Shown here in pieces: positions 23,801-37,500 of a stretch of 64,000 bases of DNA. The stretch spans positions 2,542,001 through 2,606,000 of the forward strand of contig JAHWDD010000001.1 in the NCBI GenBank assembly GCA_023897205.1. The letters are read 5' to 3'. A program made the position numbers and the translations under genes. Below the pieces are notes generated by a model. It had not been told where the DNA came from, did not search any database, and saw nothing but the letters and a program-made list of their open reading frames with translations. The stretch comes from Exophiala sp. HKRS030. Lineage: Eukaryota > Ascomycota > Eurotiomycetes > Chaetothyriales > Herpotrichiellaceae. How positions within the stretch are numbered: position 1 is the first letter of the stretch; each line of letters starts with the position of its first letter.

Positions 23801-26800
23801 AAAAGTGCTGGCGAGCCTCTTGAAGCTCTGCTGCCGGGTTGGCAGAAGGGTTTATATGGTAGTAAGCTCGATCTGAAGATTGCCACCAGTTCCCATTCGA
23901 ATCCAAATCGATGTAGCCCGCATCTGATCCCCCTAGCACTGTTGTGGGGTCCGGGATTAGATTCTCTGGCGGGCCTTGACCCAATGAACTCTTCTTGAAA
24001 ACTTCCAAGAGCCCTGCTGTGAGGCATAGTTTATAAGACTTGCCTGGTAGTGCTAGAGGTTGCATTTTACCGAATTCAAGTAGTCCAGTTAAATCATCTT
24101 TCCTGAAAGCCAACTTTTCGTGCAGTATGAGCCGCTTTAACCCAGCTGCAGCTGACTTGTCATAGGGAACTTCCACTAGAGATGTCAACATCTGGAAATC
24201 TTCTTTGACAAAATCGTTGCGATCAAATATAGCTTGGCTAGTGGCAAGGAAAAGCCCCGCTAGCTCATATTGTTTGTGCTCATATGACATTCTTAGACGA
24301 TAGTTGTCATCAGTCACTACATCGTTCGTATAGCTCGTCTCAAAGTAGGAGAAATGATGTTTTTCTTGCAGAAGGCGGTCCTGTTCATCCAGTTTACTAC
24401 GACCAGGGAGTCGACCATAGGCGACAGCAAGACCTTTTTCGACATTTCCCCACTGGTCTACTTGAAGCGTCAAGTTGTGTGACACTCGCGGGTCATTTGG
24501 GTCGAGGTCGAGATCGTATGATATGTCCTCTCGGTGATGGACGAAAAAAACTGCATGCAAATTGGCATCCTGCACCCCTGAATGGCTCGAACAGTAAAAG
24601 CATTCTCTGTGATTTGATACGGAGCACCCAAATCCGGACCGTCAGTGTCTGAATATATTTCCTGGCGTATCATGTGGCCCTTCAAAGCTCTTGATGCTTC
24701 CCGCACTTCGTCCGAATCAAGACGATTGTCATGGACCACGAAGCTTTCGGCAAGAGCCTGATAATCAGGCTGGACACTGAAGGAAGATGTAGAATCTTCT
24801 GACGAGAAATACTCCGGCTGCAACATTCGGCTCAGAGATACACCGTCAATTGGTGAAATGCCGGTATGATACCAAGATCGGACGAGAACTGGTGGCACTC
24901 GCCATCCAGAATCTAGGTTTGTTGCATCAGATTGGCCTGTTCCAAATTCTTCCGCATCCCATCGATCTACTCTGGCGAAACCACGAAATTCACGCTCCGT
25001 TGGGTCGAAGTAACCATGATGATACCTATATCGAGTGGTGAATTTGTTGCCACTGACGTGATCAATCGTCTCCTGCTTTTCCACACAATGAACGGGAAAG
25101 CGAAGAGTGGTAATCCAATCAAGGCCTTCAAGCTTGTCAAGGAAGTAGAACTTCGTGCTTGTTGCGTATGTGACTTTCGTTTCGCCACCGAGGCTATTCT
25201 TGAGACCTACCAGAAGATGAGGCTTTTGACCTTGCATCAGGTCCAGGTACCGAAACGAGGAGCCTATATGTGGAAGCACGGTTGACCATAGCAGACAGCC
25301 GGTACCGTTACCCCAGATATCAACAACACTCACCTCAGTCATTCTATCAATGGGTAGGTATGACCCGAGTCTCTTGCCGTCTGTGAAATTATTCCCCGAC
25401 TGATTGGCAAACAAGATTGCACCTTGTGCTCCATAGTACACGATGTCAGTGGTTCCAGAACCATCAATATCTGCAAGTGTCACACGTTCTTGTCCAAAAA
25501 CATCCGTGCAATCCATGAGAGGGGGATTGTCCATTCGGATGAGGTCACCAAATTTACCATATCCCAAATTTGGCCAGTAAGAAACTCCCCCGTTACGCTC
25601 GATACGGCAGAGATCGGAGAGACCGTCACCACTCATATCAGCAAGGTATATGGTGGCTTCTGTGTCGGAGAACACCCATGTCGGACCTTGTACATCGTCA
25701 AGAGGCTGTGTTACTGACCCTCCCAGTTTGTATCCTGCCGCACCCAGTGACTGGTACCAATAATAAATCTTGTCTGCACAGATCAGGATGTCAATAAGGC
25801 CGTCTCCCGTCAAGTCGACAAGCTTCATATCGCTAGCATTAGGAGGTATATTCGGAAATTGTGGGAATTGTTGGAAATTCTCCCAGTCGCCGTCGCGATT
25901 ACGTTCATGGTAACCCCAACACTGAGTGCTCAAAGTGATAAGGTCTAGTTTCCCCCCACCTGCCACATCACCAAAGAACGTAAACCCCTCAGTCAAAGGC
26001 TGCGAAGGTCGCGTGGGAAGGATGGTTAGTGGTCCCAAGGTAGGCGTTGAGGGTCCATTGGAATCTGTGTCCTCTCTTGGTGGTGCATCCACCCCACTGA
26101 GATTGCGCTTTATAAACCATGCTCCGGACTGCTCGCTCAATAGACTGGGAATTCCTTCGCCGTCGATGTCAACCCACTTGAATGATTTTGAGTCCAGGCT
26201 TGATGTGATATTCTCCATCGACTCATTGTCGAGTTCGCGTGTTGTCAGTGCAGCCAGCTGGTCATCGTCCGGGAATCTAGAGTATTCAAAAGTTATTGCC
26301 GGCATTGATTTCTGGGCTCGTCGGTCCTGGGTATCACTGGCATAGCCTGTCTGTGTGGCAGCTACAAGATACGTTGCCACGGGTGTCGGTTCGTAAGTGA
26401 GATCCGTCGAAGACACGAGCGTGAAACCATTGCCGAGCTCTTTGAAACAATGGTACATGAGAATTCGTCTGCAAAGTCGGTAAGTTCGTATCTCAAAGCC
26501 AGCCCTATAGGTCGAGAATGGGTCTTGACGGCATTCCCACTTTCCGCGATCATCAGGAAGTGGGTTTGCACGGTCATGTTCTCCGTAATCGAATGTTATA
26601 CAAAACGTCCAATCCTCAGGACGAAGCGAAAATGCAGAGATTGGAGTCCAGTCGTTGAGGTTACGATTCGGGGTTAAGTTGCCGTATTTGATCGTCTTGA
26701 TGTACCGATTCGCACTGCGTCCTTTGTCGGTGCGATGTGCTTCACAAGCGAGACTTGTGTCAACATTGGTCGAATCTTCCGCTAGGTAGTCGAATATCAT

Positions 26801-27604
26801 TGCATTACCATTAGCGTCCCATATTTCGGCGACCATCCAAGTCATGATGCGTTCGGTCTTGCCTTCGGGAGAAGAGGGATCGAATATACGTGAATTGGCA
26901 GATGATCCCAACACTGTGGTCAGGTTAGAACTGCTCGTTGTGCGCCAGTGTGTGTCAGCGGGTTCTTCTGCTTTACACCATCGCTCAATGCGAGTGAAAG
27001 CCCCTTCGATACGGGGCATATATCGCCGAATGACGTATCCATTTCTGTAGATTTCCTCTATGACGGGAACCCCAGAGCTGTCCCGGACGATGCTTCCGTC
27101 CTGGCCCTGCTTGAAGACAGGAACAAGATCTTCTGCACCAGCTAGGACGAAAACATCGGACTCGGTATCATCAGCCCAGTCACAGTACCTAGGCAGGCCC
27201 TTGTCGGTCTTCCTGGTGACCGATGATAGGCCTCCCAGCTGCCAACCTAACCCAAACACGCTATTTCCAGCTCCAGAGTTGTAGCTTAGGGACAAATTAG
27301 GGGAGACACCATGCCTGGTAGTGCTGACGTGGATTGGAATGGTAGTCGCAGCGGTGCCATTGCTTGTGTTCACCTCGAACTTTTCGCCAATGCTTCGTAT
27401 TGAACCTCCCCCTTTCGGTAGGGAGATAGACGGAGCTTGTGGTATTGAGGGCAGATCAGTCCCAGCAACGATAGGACGTTGACCCTGCCGGCTTGAGGTG
27501 TCCACCCCGGCAGGAATCTTGTTACTTGGGCCTTCAACCCCTTGGGGAGTCTCTATCATAGAAGATCCATGCAAGCCCGTTAGATGAGGATTGATGGACG
27601 ACAT
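19746..27604 (-). CDS. TcB-TcC-like fused toxin-complex protein (SpvB/TcdB/RHS), four frame breaks
   Basis: Fungal homologue of the B and C components of bacterial insecticidal toxin complexes, here one gene. In bacteria B plus the RHS part of C form a hollow cocoon that encloses and autocleaves the C-terminal effector, then docks on the A pore. The start is the ATG at 27604; an upstream TTG is open but not favoured. Order: SpvB domain (about nt 27430-26500, with the P-K-G-G-G and R-K-T-D-K-G-L-P-R-Y hallmarks); FG-GAP/VCBS-like D-x-x-G-D-G-x-x-D repeats (about 26200-25300); TcdB middle domains (about 25290-24600); YD/RHS repeats (about 24550-20900); RHS closing motif; unknown tail. No introns. 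The frame shifts at four C-runs: 24575-24578, 21392-21395, 20869-20877 and 20604-20607. The five open segments are collinear with one protein, about 2,620 codons if the breaks are discounted. As printed, the frame would end early. Confidence 0.92.
20900..24550 (-). other. RHS/YD-repeat core of the TcB-TcC fusion
   Basis: Many Y-D-x-x-G-x-x/Y-D-A-x-x-R units spaced roughly 20-30 residues apart, ending in the G-A-R-Y-Y-A-P-x-x-x-R-W-I-S-x-D-P closing motif near nt 20890-20930. In known TcC/RHS proteins this marks the end of the cocoon and the aspartyl autoproteolysis site; the Asp-Pro pair and a nearby D-G-L-N-L-Y-x-Y block are present here. Two of the four frame breaks fall within or at the edge of this region. 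Confidence 0.85.
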
Positions 27605-28562
27605 TGCTTTGACTGGTGCCAACGCTCATGACTCTCACGGTAACTCCATTCGGGTTCCCCTGTGTCTTGATAATGCACAGTTCTGTCAGGGAGTGAGAAG
27701 CCGTTGCTGTGATAGAGCAACAGTCGATTTAGCTTCAAGATGGGGGAAGTATGCCGAAGCCATGAGATGCGCTTGTGACATTGTGCAATGCAAGGAGATT
27801 GGTCCATAGTACAAGAAACGTGAGGAGCTCGAATGGAAGTTAGTATATGCAGGGGCGACATATGGTTTGCGAGGGCTGAAGTAACTGACGAGCGATTTCT
27901 GGAATGTGGTAGGACGATGGGAGGTCTGGGTCTCAGCCTCATTCGCGCCAAGGCAGTAGAAATGCGAATAACAGGACAAAAAGAAGGCTTGGAGCTCGTA
28001 TTCAGCAGATGAGAAAAAAGCCAGCGTCTGACGGAGAGCGGGATAGACGGTACGGCACGAGTACCGCCTGGTCTCTTCCCAAGCGGGTTAGACATCCGAT
28101 ACCTTTCTCAATTCTCCACTCGTCATTGGTGGGGGATTCAAAGTGTTTCGGTATCAATGTATCGTTAATTACATCCGCTCGTTGCTTGAATACCATCTGT
28201 CTGACAACACGAATGACACGGGACCAACAAGGGCGAAGAAATTCCCTGGTAACCCAAAAGTTAGAGACCAATTCCACTCAAGCCCAGATCCTCCTGTCCC
28301 AATTAGAAGGTTTCAAGATGCAGCCGGTGAAGCTCGAGGACATGTCTCTGTCGAGCATCGGCACGAACCAGTACCGTTTTCTCCTCTCCTCTTTCCCTCT
28401 CGCAATGAGCGCATTTATTGGCGACAGGACTATGGCAACAGCGTGGCTTTCATGCTCAACGGTTTCTTGTCTTTAGATATACAATCTGGCCTGAGTATTA
28501 CTAGCCAACTTTCAAACCTCTGGCGATTGCTCACAGCTTCTCAAGCAATCGACGAGCCCAGT
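27605..28562. promoter_or_regulatory. shared divergent promoter region of TcB-TcC and TcA
   Basis: The 958 bases between the two divergent start codons contain no convincing gene. Open frames seen here lack domains and simply run into the TcA frame. Head-to-head placement of the two subunit genes suggests co-expression. A C/T-rich patch near 28376-28405 precedes TcA, typical of fungal core promoters. No regulator site could be assigned. Confidence 0.5.
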
Positions 28563-31500
28563 ATGGCCAACGTTGAGCATCAAGACCCCGTCAAGTTTCT
28601 GCGGGAAGAGCTTGGTGACGCAAAGGCGGCTTCTATCGTCAATAGGTTGAAGGCCAAAAGCTTAGACGTGAGCACTTTTTCACTGCTTAGCGGCTCGCTG
28701 TCATCTCTGGACGATGACGGGAATGACTCCGACTCGGAATTGAAGAGGGCGAGGCTGGCTTCACGAGTGGCCAATCTCTGTGACAACAAAGTCAAAGCAG
28801 CTCGTGCAGTCCTGGATACAGATCGCACCGCACTTGATCTGAGATCCATCGTCATGAAAATGGACAAGACACGCCTCCAGCAACCAGAAAATGACCATTT
28901 CGTCCAATTTCGCCGGAATGCTTTTAAGCTCGAACCCACAGCGGTCATACATCGCATGGTACTCGACAAGGAGGTAAGACTCGGCAATGCTAGCACCAGA
29001 GATGGCGTCCTTCGATTCTTCTCCAATCAACCAGACTTCAATATGCGTTCTCAGTCAAGCCTAGTCGCCTTGAGACACCCGGATGCCTTCAAAGACATCC
29101 CCTTGAAGGATCGTGATCAAGTCGCTCTGTCGTTACGGAAATTGCAATGTACACAAGCGTTGACGACCAAGCCTGAGTCTATTCCCATTCTTCTAAATGC
29201 TGGCCTCAGCTCGGCTTTCCAGGTTTCATCAGTATCGCATGAGAGTTTTGTCAGATCATATGGGGCTCAGCTAGGTCATGATGAGGCGGTCAGAATTCAT
29301 AGACATGCGACTACCAGCAGAGCGCGGAACGAGCACGCCCTGACGGGGATCTTGCAAACCATTAGAGGCTCAGGAATCGCCGCTGTGGATGGTCCTGGTA
29401 CGTTGGAGGAACGCAAGCGACTGGTAGCCTCGGCCCTCCAATCAGCCATTACTGGCCCTGAGCAGAAATCAAATGCGTCACCTGTTGTCGACTTAGAATC
29501 ATTATTTGGCAGCCTCGATTACTGTGAATGCTCAGACTGCAATTCAGTCACCAGCCCTGCAGCGTACTTTGTCGAGTTGCTCCAATTTCTTCGCAACAAT
29601 AACCTGAGCCCCAACAACACTGCCTTGGCAGGCTCGACGCAACCAGGCATTGCAGGAACGGCACTAGAAAACCTTTTTGCCAGGAGACCAGACCTGGGCT
29701 GCTTGGAGTTGACCTGCGAAAACACAAACACGATTCTGCCGTATATTGACCTAGCCAACGAGGTGATGGAGTCATTCGTTGTGCACAGACTGGCCTATGA
29801 GAGAAATGGCAACACTCCCAAGAGAACGACACTTGATGTCTACAACGTTGATGACGAGACGACGAGCGAGCTTCTCTCGCAACCGCAACATACCAACTAT
29901 GAGGCCTACTGTCCCCTGAAGGACGCCGTTTTTCCGATCGTCAATGCGCCATATCATCAGCCCATCGATGAGATTCGAATCTTCCTTGAATACCTCAAGA
30001 CCTCTCGATATGAGCTGTTAACCACGTATGTTCCAGAGTTTCAGCAAAAGTCCAGGTTTTCAGTTGCGGAGAACGAAAGTCTGAGAGAGGAATCGAGCAA
30101 AGCGGTTGAAAGATCTGCAACGGCAGAATTCTGGCAATTGACTCCTGTCGAATATATTGCAATCACTAGGCAACATTTCTGGAGCAAACGCTACTATGAG
30201 CTTGAACAGAGGCGGAGTATGTCTGAGAAAGCATACTTGTCTCTCATTAAACGCCGCAGTCCGTGGGTGTACTGGGGATATCCATCGCAGTCCGTAATGG
30301 ATGGTCATCCGGACGGAACAACAGCTCTCCGGAGAGTCAAGAATCAGCTACTCTGGCGGAGCGGATTGCTGTATGCAGATCTAGTGGATATAGTCAAGAC
30401 CAATTATATCAATCCGAGGTATCCCGCCGACCGTGATCTGCAAATATTCGACAGCATCCGCTACAGCTACAAGTACCTACAATCACTTGTCAACAAGAAG
30501 GCAAATTCACCATGCAAGAAGTATCGCCGAGTTCTGACATTATTACTGCGATGGAAACCTTGGAAGTCCGAGAAGGGAAACTCGAAAAGATCCATTCCGT
30601 GCGACAAGATGTCGGTGACGAGGAAAGAACTCTTGTGTTGGCTTGTGAATTGGTTCGAAGTGGTTGGGAACATTATCGTCCTTGATTCCAATGAGAGACC
30701 ACAACTTCCAATACAAGGCTATTTGGTAACGGTCACCATTCCAGAAAGACCACAGCGTGATGACCCTCTTGTCCCTGAAGACCAGCCTACCCCTTCAGGA
30801 CCTAGGCTGCTTGGTACGAACGTACTTGCAACTCCGGACTTAGCAGCAGCGGTTGCCACAGCAAATCCATTCCTGCTAGAGATAACGGGCTGGCTCAGTA
30901 GGAGCGGGACTATTACTGACAACTCCAACCATGTAATCGGGACCGTGACCCCAGATAGCATCGTCGTCGACGTGGATGGGGTTCCGTTCACCAGCGATGC
31001 CTCGAAGAAGCTAATTTTCATCTTCGACGGAGCAATAGACCAGTTTGGACCCGTGGATCAGATACCAGTCGATCAATTAACGCAGAACCTGATACTCGCT
31101 CGGATTAGACCTGATACGGGACAGCTTGTGTGGCCGGTTGAATTCTTCAGCGAAAGGGTGCCGACGAAGCTCGTAGAATACATGCCCGCGACGGAGAGCT
31201 GCAATATCGACAACGTCCGGCTGATACATCTCAATGGCACTGACTTGACTTTGGAAGAGTGGGATCGAATGCAAATCTTTGTGAGGCTCTATCGCAAACT
31301 TGGATGGTCTGTCAATGAAATCGACACTGCCATCGTCGGCCTGGCTTCCACGAATGAAGGTCCAACCCCTGCACCCGACGATGAAGATGGAAGTAAGCCT
31401 GACTGGCAACATACACTGGACTTAGAATGCTCTACTTGCAAGAACCCTAGTGGTACTTGTGGATGCAGCGACGGATCCAAGTCTTTCCCCGACGACCCCG

Positions 31501-34500
31501 AGTGCGATTGTGATGAAGATTGCAACCTCGATTGCCCTTCAATCCCAGTACCCGCTGCGCTGGAAATTTCGCCGGAATTCTTGCGCAACCTGATTGACGT
31601 GAAGCGAATCGCTGACCTCTCCGGTTTGCCCTTGTTGCAAGTACTGACGCTTTGGACCACCATCTCCATCACGGGTAACCCCAGTTTGTACGACTCCTTG
31701 TTCCTTAAGCATTCCATCTACGCCATAGACCCGATTTTCAAACAGCCTCTCGGATTTAGCGCAAATTTCGCTCTGGGAAAGATCTCGGACCACATACCAG
31801 TCATCCTCGCTGCGCTCAGGATCTCCTCAGACGGTCTAACGGCGATCATGAAGGACCTAGAGATGAAAGACGAACTCACGTTGGCGAATATTTCATCGTT
31901 ATATCGCTCCCTAATCATGAGTCGCATTCTAGGAATTAAACTCACGATGCTCCCAAAAGTGACAGGTCTGTTTGGAAAATCTTTTGGTCCTGGAGTGTCA
32001 GCTACCAGAACTCTCAAATTCATCAAGGATTGGCAGAAGATGCAAGAAAGGAGCTTTACATTCCCGCAGCTCAACTTCATCGTTAGAAGCGACGATGATC
32101 CTCTCAAACCTATTAGTCCGACTTCAGCCACCGTCTTCAAAGCTGCGAAAACTATTTATGACGGTTTGACCAAAATCGACGGCGAGAACATCGATTTGAC
32201 AGAATCTGAGCTGGCAGTGCTGACTGCCGAGACCGTCAAGTCCAAGCTATCATTAATCTATGAGTCCACAATCACAGATCAAATTGTTGCCCTATTAGAT
32301 GGCACAACCGTATACTCTTCACAAGGCCCAACTGGTCTCAATTTGACTCTTTCCGATCTTCAGAAGAAAGTGCAGTACAACGCACAGACTGGAGTTCTAA
32401 CAGTGACTGGAATATTGACAGATGCTGAGATAGGGTCCTTGAAAGCGATGGAACCATCCAATAAAGACTGGGCTGCTGCGATAGACAAGCCGGGTTTGCA
32501 AGCCAGCTCATTCTTCGACCAGTATGTCAGCTTGATATTTGATAACACTGAGGTTCCGGAAGCTCGGAAGGTTATTCTCGAAGGCGACATAGCGGCACCT
32601 CCTCCCTCTCCAGTACTAGCGGAATCTACAACGTCTGGAAATCCGCAAAATGCTAGTGCAGAAGCGACCACTACGGACAAGCCAACATCGGACAAGAAAC
32701 GAAGAACACTGCTGCGTAGTTTCATGCCTTACCTACGACGCATTCTGTCAGAACGATTCGTCATCGATGCAGCGGCCGGACCTGCTGGGCTGAGCGATTC
32801 TGAAATGGCAAGGCTGCTTTTCACCACTGTCATCCAAGTGGAGGGCAATGTTTCTGCTCTCGAAGCCTTGCTTGGTCTCGGTAAGCCGTCAGAAAGCAGT
32901 ACAATATGGACTGGGAGCCTCATTCCACCGGCTTCTGGGAACTACGCCTTCGTAATAATAGCTGACAAGGTCGAGGATCTTCCAGAAGTTAAATTGGACG
33001 GAACGAACATAACATTCAGGAGTGGCCCCAATGAAGCAGCCTCTACCATATGGAATAGCGACAAGATCAACTTCGTGAACGGACGGCCATATGATTTGCT
33101 AGTTTCCGGTGGCGGCCTTGGCCGCATCCAATGGAGGCTGGAGAATGGCCCTCCGTCTGCCATACCTGGAAGTGCGGTCCTTCCAAGTTACACCCAGGGC
33201 CCACTCCAAGCAATACTTTCCACTGCCTTCAAGATTGGACTTTTAATCAACAACTTGCAGCTGTCGTTCGACGAGATCTCTTTCATCCATGCGAATGCTA
33301 TCGATTTTGGATCAATCGATTTGAATCATGTCGAACTAGACACCTGGCATCGTTTGGCAGACTACACCTCTTTGAGAGACGCAATGCCCGCAATGCCTAA
33401 GACTTTACTGGATCTTTTCAAATGGGCCAAGTCTCCTGATGATATTACCCTCGTAGATATGATCAATTCAGTGACGAACTGGGCGAAGACAGATATTGAA
33501 GCTGCAGTATCTCCTAACAATTTCAACGCCAGCGATCCTTCGATGTACAAAAATGAAATCCAACTTTCAAAACTGCAAAAAGCCATCAATCTTAGGACAA
33601 CTATCTCAGTTGATATTTCCACCTTGTTCATCTGGTCTCGACCTACTTCGTTCGTCTGGGAGGATGCACTTGCAAATGCGGCCAGTATTCGTAAACAGGT
33701 CAGGTCGCAATATGACGTTGACACTTGGGAAAAGATTGCGAAGCCATCATTTGACACGCTGAGAATGCACCAAAGAGATGCTCTGATAGCGTTTTTGCTT
33801 GTTCAAGAACCTTTGAGAACATGGGGCGTGACGGATGCGGACAGCTTGTTTGAATTCTTCCTCATTGATGTGCAGATGGGAGCTTGCCTACAAACCTCTC
33901 GGATTAAGCAGGCCATTTCAAGCGTCCAGATATTTGTGCAGCGGTGTCTACTCGACCTAGAAAGAGATAAGGGCTCTGAGACCGTGAAAGCAGCTCAAGC
34001 CCGCTACAACGGTTTTATGTCTGGGTATCGAGTTTGGCAAGCGAATCGAGAAGTCTTCTTATGGCCCGAGAATTGGCTTGATCCTGCCCTTCGAGATGAC
34101 AAAAGCAGCAATTTCAAGGCACTAGAAGCTAAATTGCTCCAGCAGGATGTGAAAGCTCAGACTGTTCAAGAGGAGATTCGTGGCTACGTGTTCAGAGCTG
34201 ACCAGGTTGCTCATCTTGAAACTATTGGCATAGTCAGTGATGATGAATCCGGCGATGTCCATTTCTTCGGGAAATCGATGTCAAGTCCATGGACATTCTT
34301 CTATCGAAAGATTTTGGGCAACGGGGACTGGCTTCCGTGGGAAGCCATGGGAGTCGACATTGTTACTTATGAATTGAACACAGAAAATGGAGCACTTGGC
34401 CATAGTGGTTCCTACGTCTTGCCTGTACTTTGGAACAACAGACTGTTGTTATTCTTGCCAGAATTTTCCCAAAAGCAGGTGGCACTGTCTGACAATACAG

Positions 34501-37500
34501 ATTTGATAAGTATGGGCAATAGCCCAGCAAAATCGAGAGTAGCAATCTGGTGGGAGATCAAGCTCGCCTGGACAGAATATCGCAATGGAGCATGGACTCC
34601 AAAACAAATCACATCTCAAGCTATCGCAAAGGTGCCGACAATTCCCATTCCAGCAGGCCAGGACCCGCCCGCGCTTCCCGCCGTCAATAATTATCAATTC
34701 ATCCCCGGGTAGTTGGAATGCTACCGGATACTTCGATCCAAATTGGAGTGTTCAATGCATCTGGACCTGCAATTGGGTGGTTTAGTTTCGACGGTGGTCA
34801 GGTCTCGGTGACTAACACGGTGACCGGCTTCTCCTTAGCAGGTACAACGCCAACCGACTTTATGTTCGTGACAACCGTTTCTGAAGGGCAGCCAAAAGGG
34901 AAAACCATGTTTTCATACCAAAATAGCTCTGCCAGCCAATCGACACCAGGAGGGGGCTCCGAGATCGTCACGACCCTAACGCTGACTCTGGACAAGCCGT
35001 GTGTCTTCTATCCTGAGTCGGATCCAACGAAACCTGTGTTGCAAATGGCTAATCTGCCGAGAGATATCAAGTTCTATGACTCGGTATCTCACCCATTACT
35101 TGCCCGCGCAACGACATCACCGACAGTGGATGGGATATTTGGATATTTTGAAAGTAAGATCGACAACAACAGTAAAGCTGAAGCGTTCGGCAACGTTGAT
35201 TCCAACTTTGGACCAGCCTCTAATTATGACGAACTCAAGGCACCATATGCTCTAGGTAACTGGGAAATCGGCTGTCACGTTCCAATGCTACTTATGAACA
35301 AGCTCCTAGCCACACAACAATTCGAAGAAGCACTGAATGTCGCACATTATGTCTTCAACCCATTTGCGTTAAGGAGTACACCTCCTCAGCCAGGAGACGT
35401 CTGGCGGTGGCCACCGTTCAAGAATGTTTTGGCGCAGAACGCACTGGAGGTGTTTTTTGCCAAGTTGAAACCAAATACTATCGAAGACTCGGACAGTGTT
35501 ATCCAAAAATGGCGAGACAACCCTTTCCAGCCTTTTGTTGTTGCTCGTGGCAGACGGCAAGCAATGATGAGATGGTTCGCCGTCCAGTATATCCGTACCT
35601 TGATTGCTTATGGTGACTATTATTTCATGCAGTTTACGCTTGAGACTATTCCACTAGCCATCCAGTTATATGTGCGAGCATCACATATTTACGGACAAAA
35701 GCCACAAAGGATACCCAAACGCGGTAAGAAGAAGCCACAATCATACAACTCGCTGCTGGACAAGTGGGATGCTTTCAGCAATGCTGTTGTCCAGCTCGAG
35801 CTGGCATTCCCCTTCAGCAATCAGATTGATCAACCAACGGGTCGACTTTATGATGAAGAGCTTTCCCCAAATCTGTTCGGCTTCGCGACTTCTCGTTATT
35901 TTTGCATTCCAAATAACCCGAACCTGAGTGCTGTCAGGGATTTGATCGATGACAGACTGTACAAGATTCGCCACTGTCAGGATATCAATGGTATTTTCAG
36001 AATTCCTCCACTCTTCGAGCCGAAAATCGATCCCGGTCTTCTCGTACAGGCTGCAGCTGCTGGCATCAGCATCGCAAGTGCCCTCAGCGATCTCAATTCC
36101 CCAATGCCCAACTATAAATTCTATCTCTTGCTACAAAAGGCACTTGAGCTTTGCGGTGAGCTGAAGGGCTTGGGCGGGCAATATCTGTCAACAAAGGAGA
36201 AGATCGACAACGAAGCACTGGCAAATATCAGAGCAAGGCAGGAGACGGTGGTCAGTGGACTGGTGATGAAGATGAAGAAGCAGGCACTCGACGAGGCTAA
36301 TGCATCTCTGAATGCTCTCCACGCCAGTCGATCTTCAACCGAGTATAAGATGCGACACTTCCTGAATTTGCTGGGAGAAACTGTCAGCAAGATTCCGGAT
36401 GAAAAGACAGAGTTCTCGGAGTTGGACGAAATGATAGAGGCGCCTGGCAAAACGAACAATACATACAAATTAATCGGGTTCGAATTTGCAGAGCTGTCAA
36501 AGGCTTTGGATGCAAACAATTTAAATTCGACCATTGGCACAATCGAGGCATTGGCTGGAGCTCTTCGTAAGTTTATATATGGTCGACTTTCCACCGATTG
36601 CTGTACTGATACTTGATAGACATCATCCCTAATACTGACCTCAAAGCACTACCTTGGGGTTTAGGTGTAGGTTTACGATGGGGAGCAGAAAATTTCGCCA
36701 TTGCTGCTACCGCTGTAGCACGACAGATGAAGGTCAAAGCTGACACCCTCTCATACGAGTCCACCAACGCCGGACGCATGGCGACGTACCTCCGACAAGT
36801 CAATGATCGCATACATCAAGTCAACACAGCTGGATACGAGATCAAAAACCTTGATGCACAAGTGAAAACCCAGCTCGTAAGAATTGGAATGGCCGAGCAG
36901 GAGATCTCCAATCAACAGACAGCTATTGATAACGCGAATGAGGTGATGAATTACCTGAAAAACAAGTATACAAACCTGGAGTTGTATAGCTGGATGGACG
37001 ACAACTTGAAAACCCTTCACTACCAGACATATACACTTGCGTATCAAATCGCCAAAAAGGCCGAGCGAGCGTATTGCTTTGAAAGGGGCATAGACCCTGC
37101 AACTGCGAACTTCATCTCTTTCGGCTATTGGAATGTCAGTCGAAATGGTATCCTGGCAGGTGAGAACCTTATGCTGGGCCTGAAGCAACTTGAAGCAGCG
37201 TACCACGAGACCCGGGGCTATGATTTTGAGATTACCAGGCATGTTTCTCTACGACAACTGAATCCTTTGAGCTTGTTTGATCTTCGCGAAAATGCGTGGT
37301 GCGAGTTTGTCATTCCAGAGCTTCTCTTTGACATGGACTTTCCGGGTCACTACCAACGACTGATTCGAACAGTCAGCCTCAGTATACCTTGCGTTGTGGG
37401 ACCCTATACGAGTATCTCTTGCACTTTGCGTCTGCTCGACAGCGAGTACCGAATCAACCCAATCGCTACAGACAAAGGGTCGTATCCCAAATCTACCGAT

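Noticed and set aside
20604..34709. Programmed -1 ribosomal frameshifting at G-runs in the Tc genes
   Set aside because: The same kind of break occurs in Vps18, GABA transaminase and others; no heptameric slippery site plus pseudoknot was evident.
34718..36616. Second TcA-type gene starting at 34718
   Set aside because: Its first codons directly continue the upstream TcA frame after a one-base offset; no promoter-like space between.
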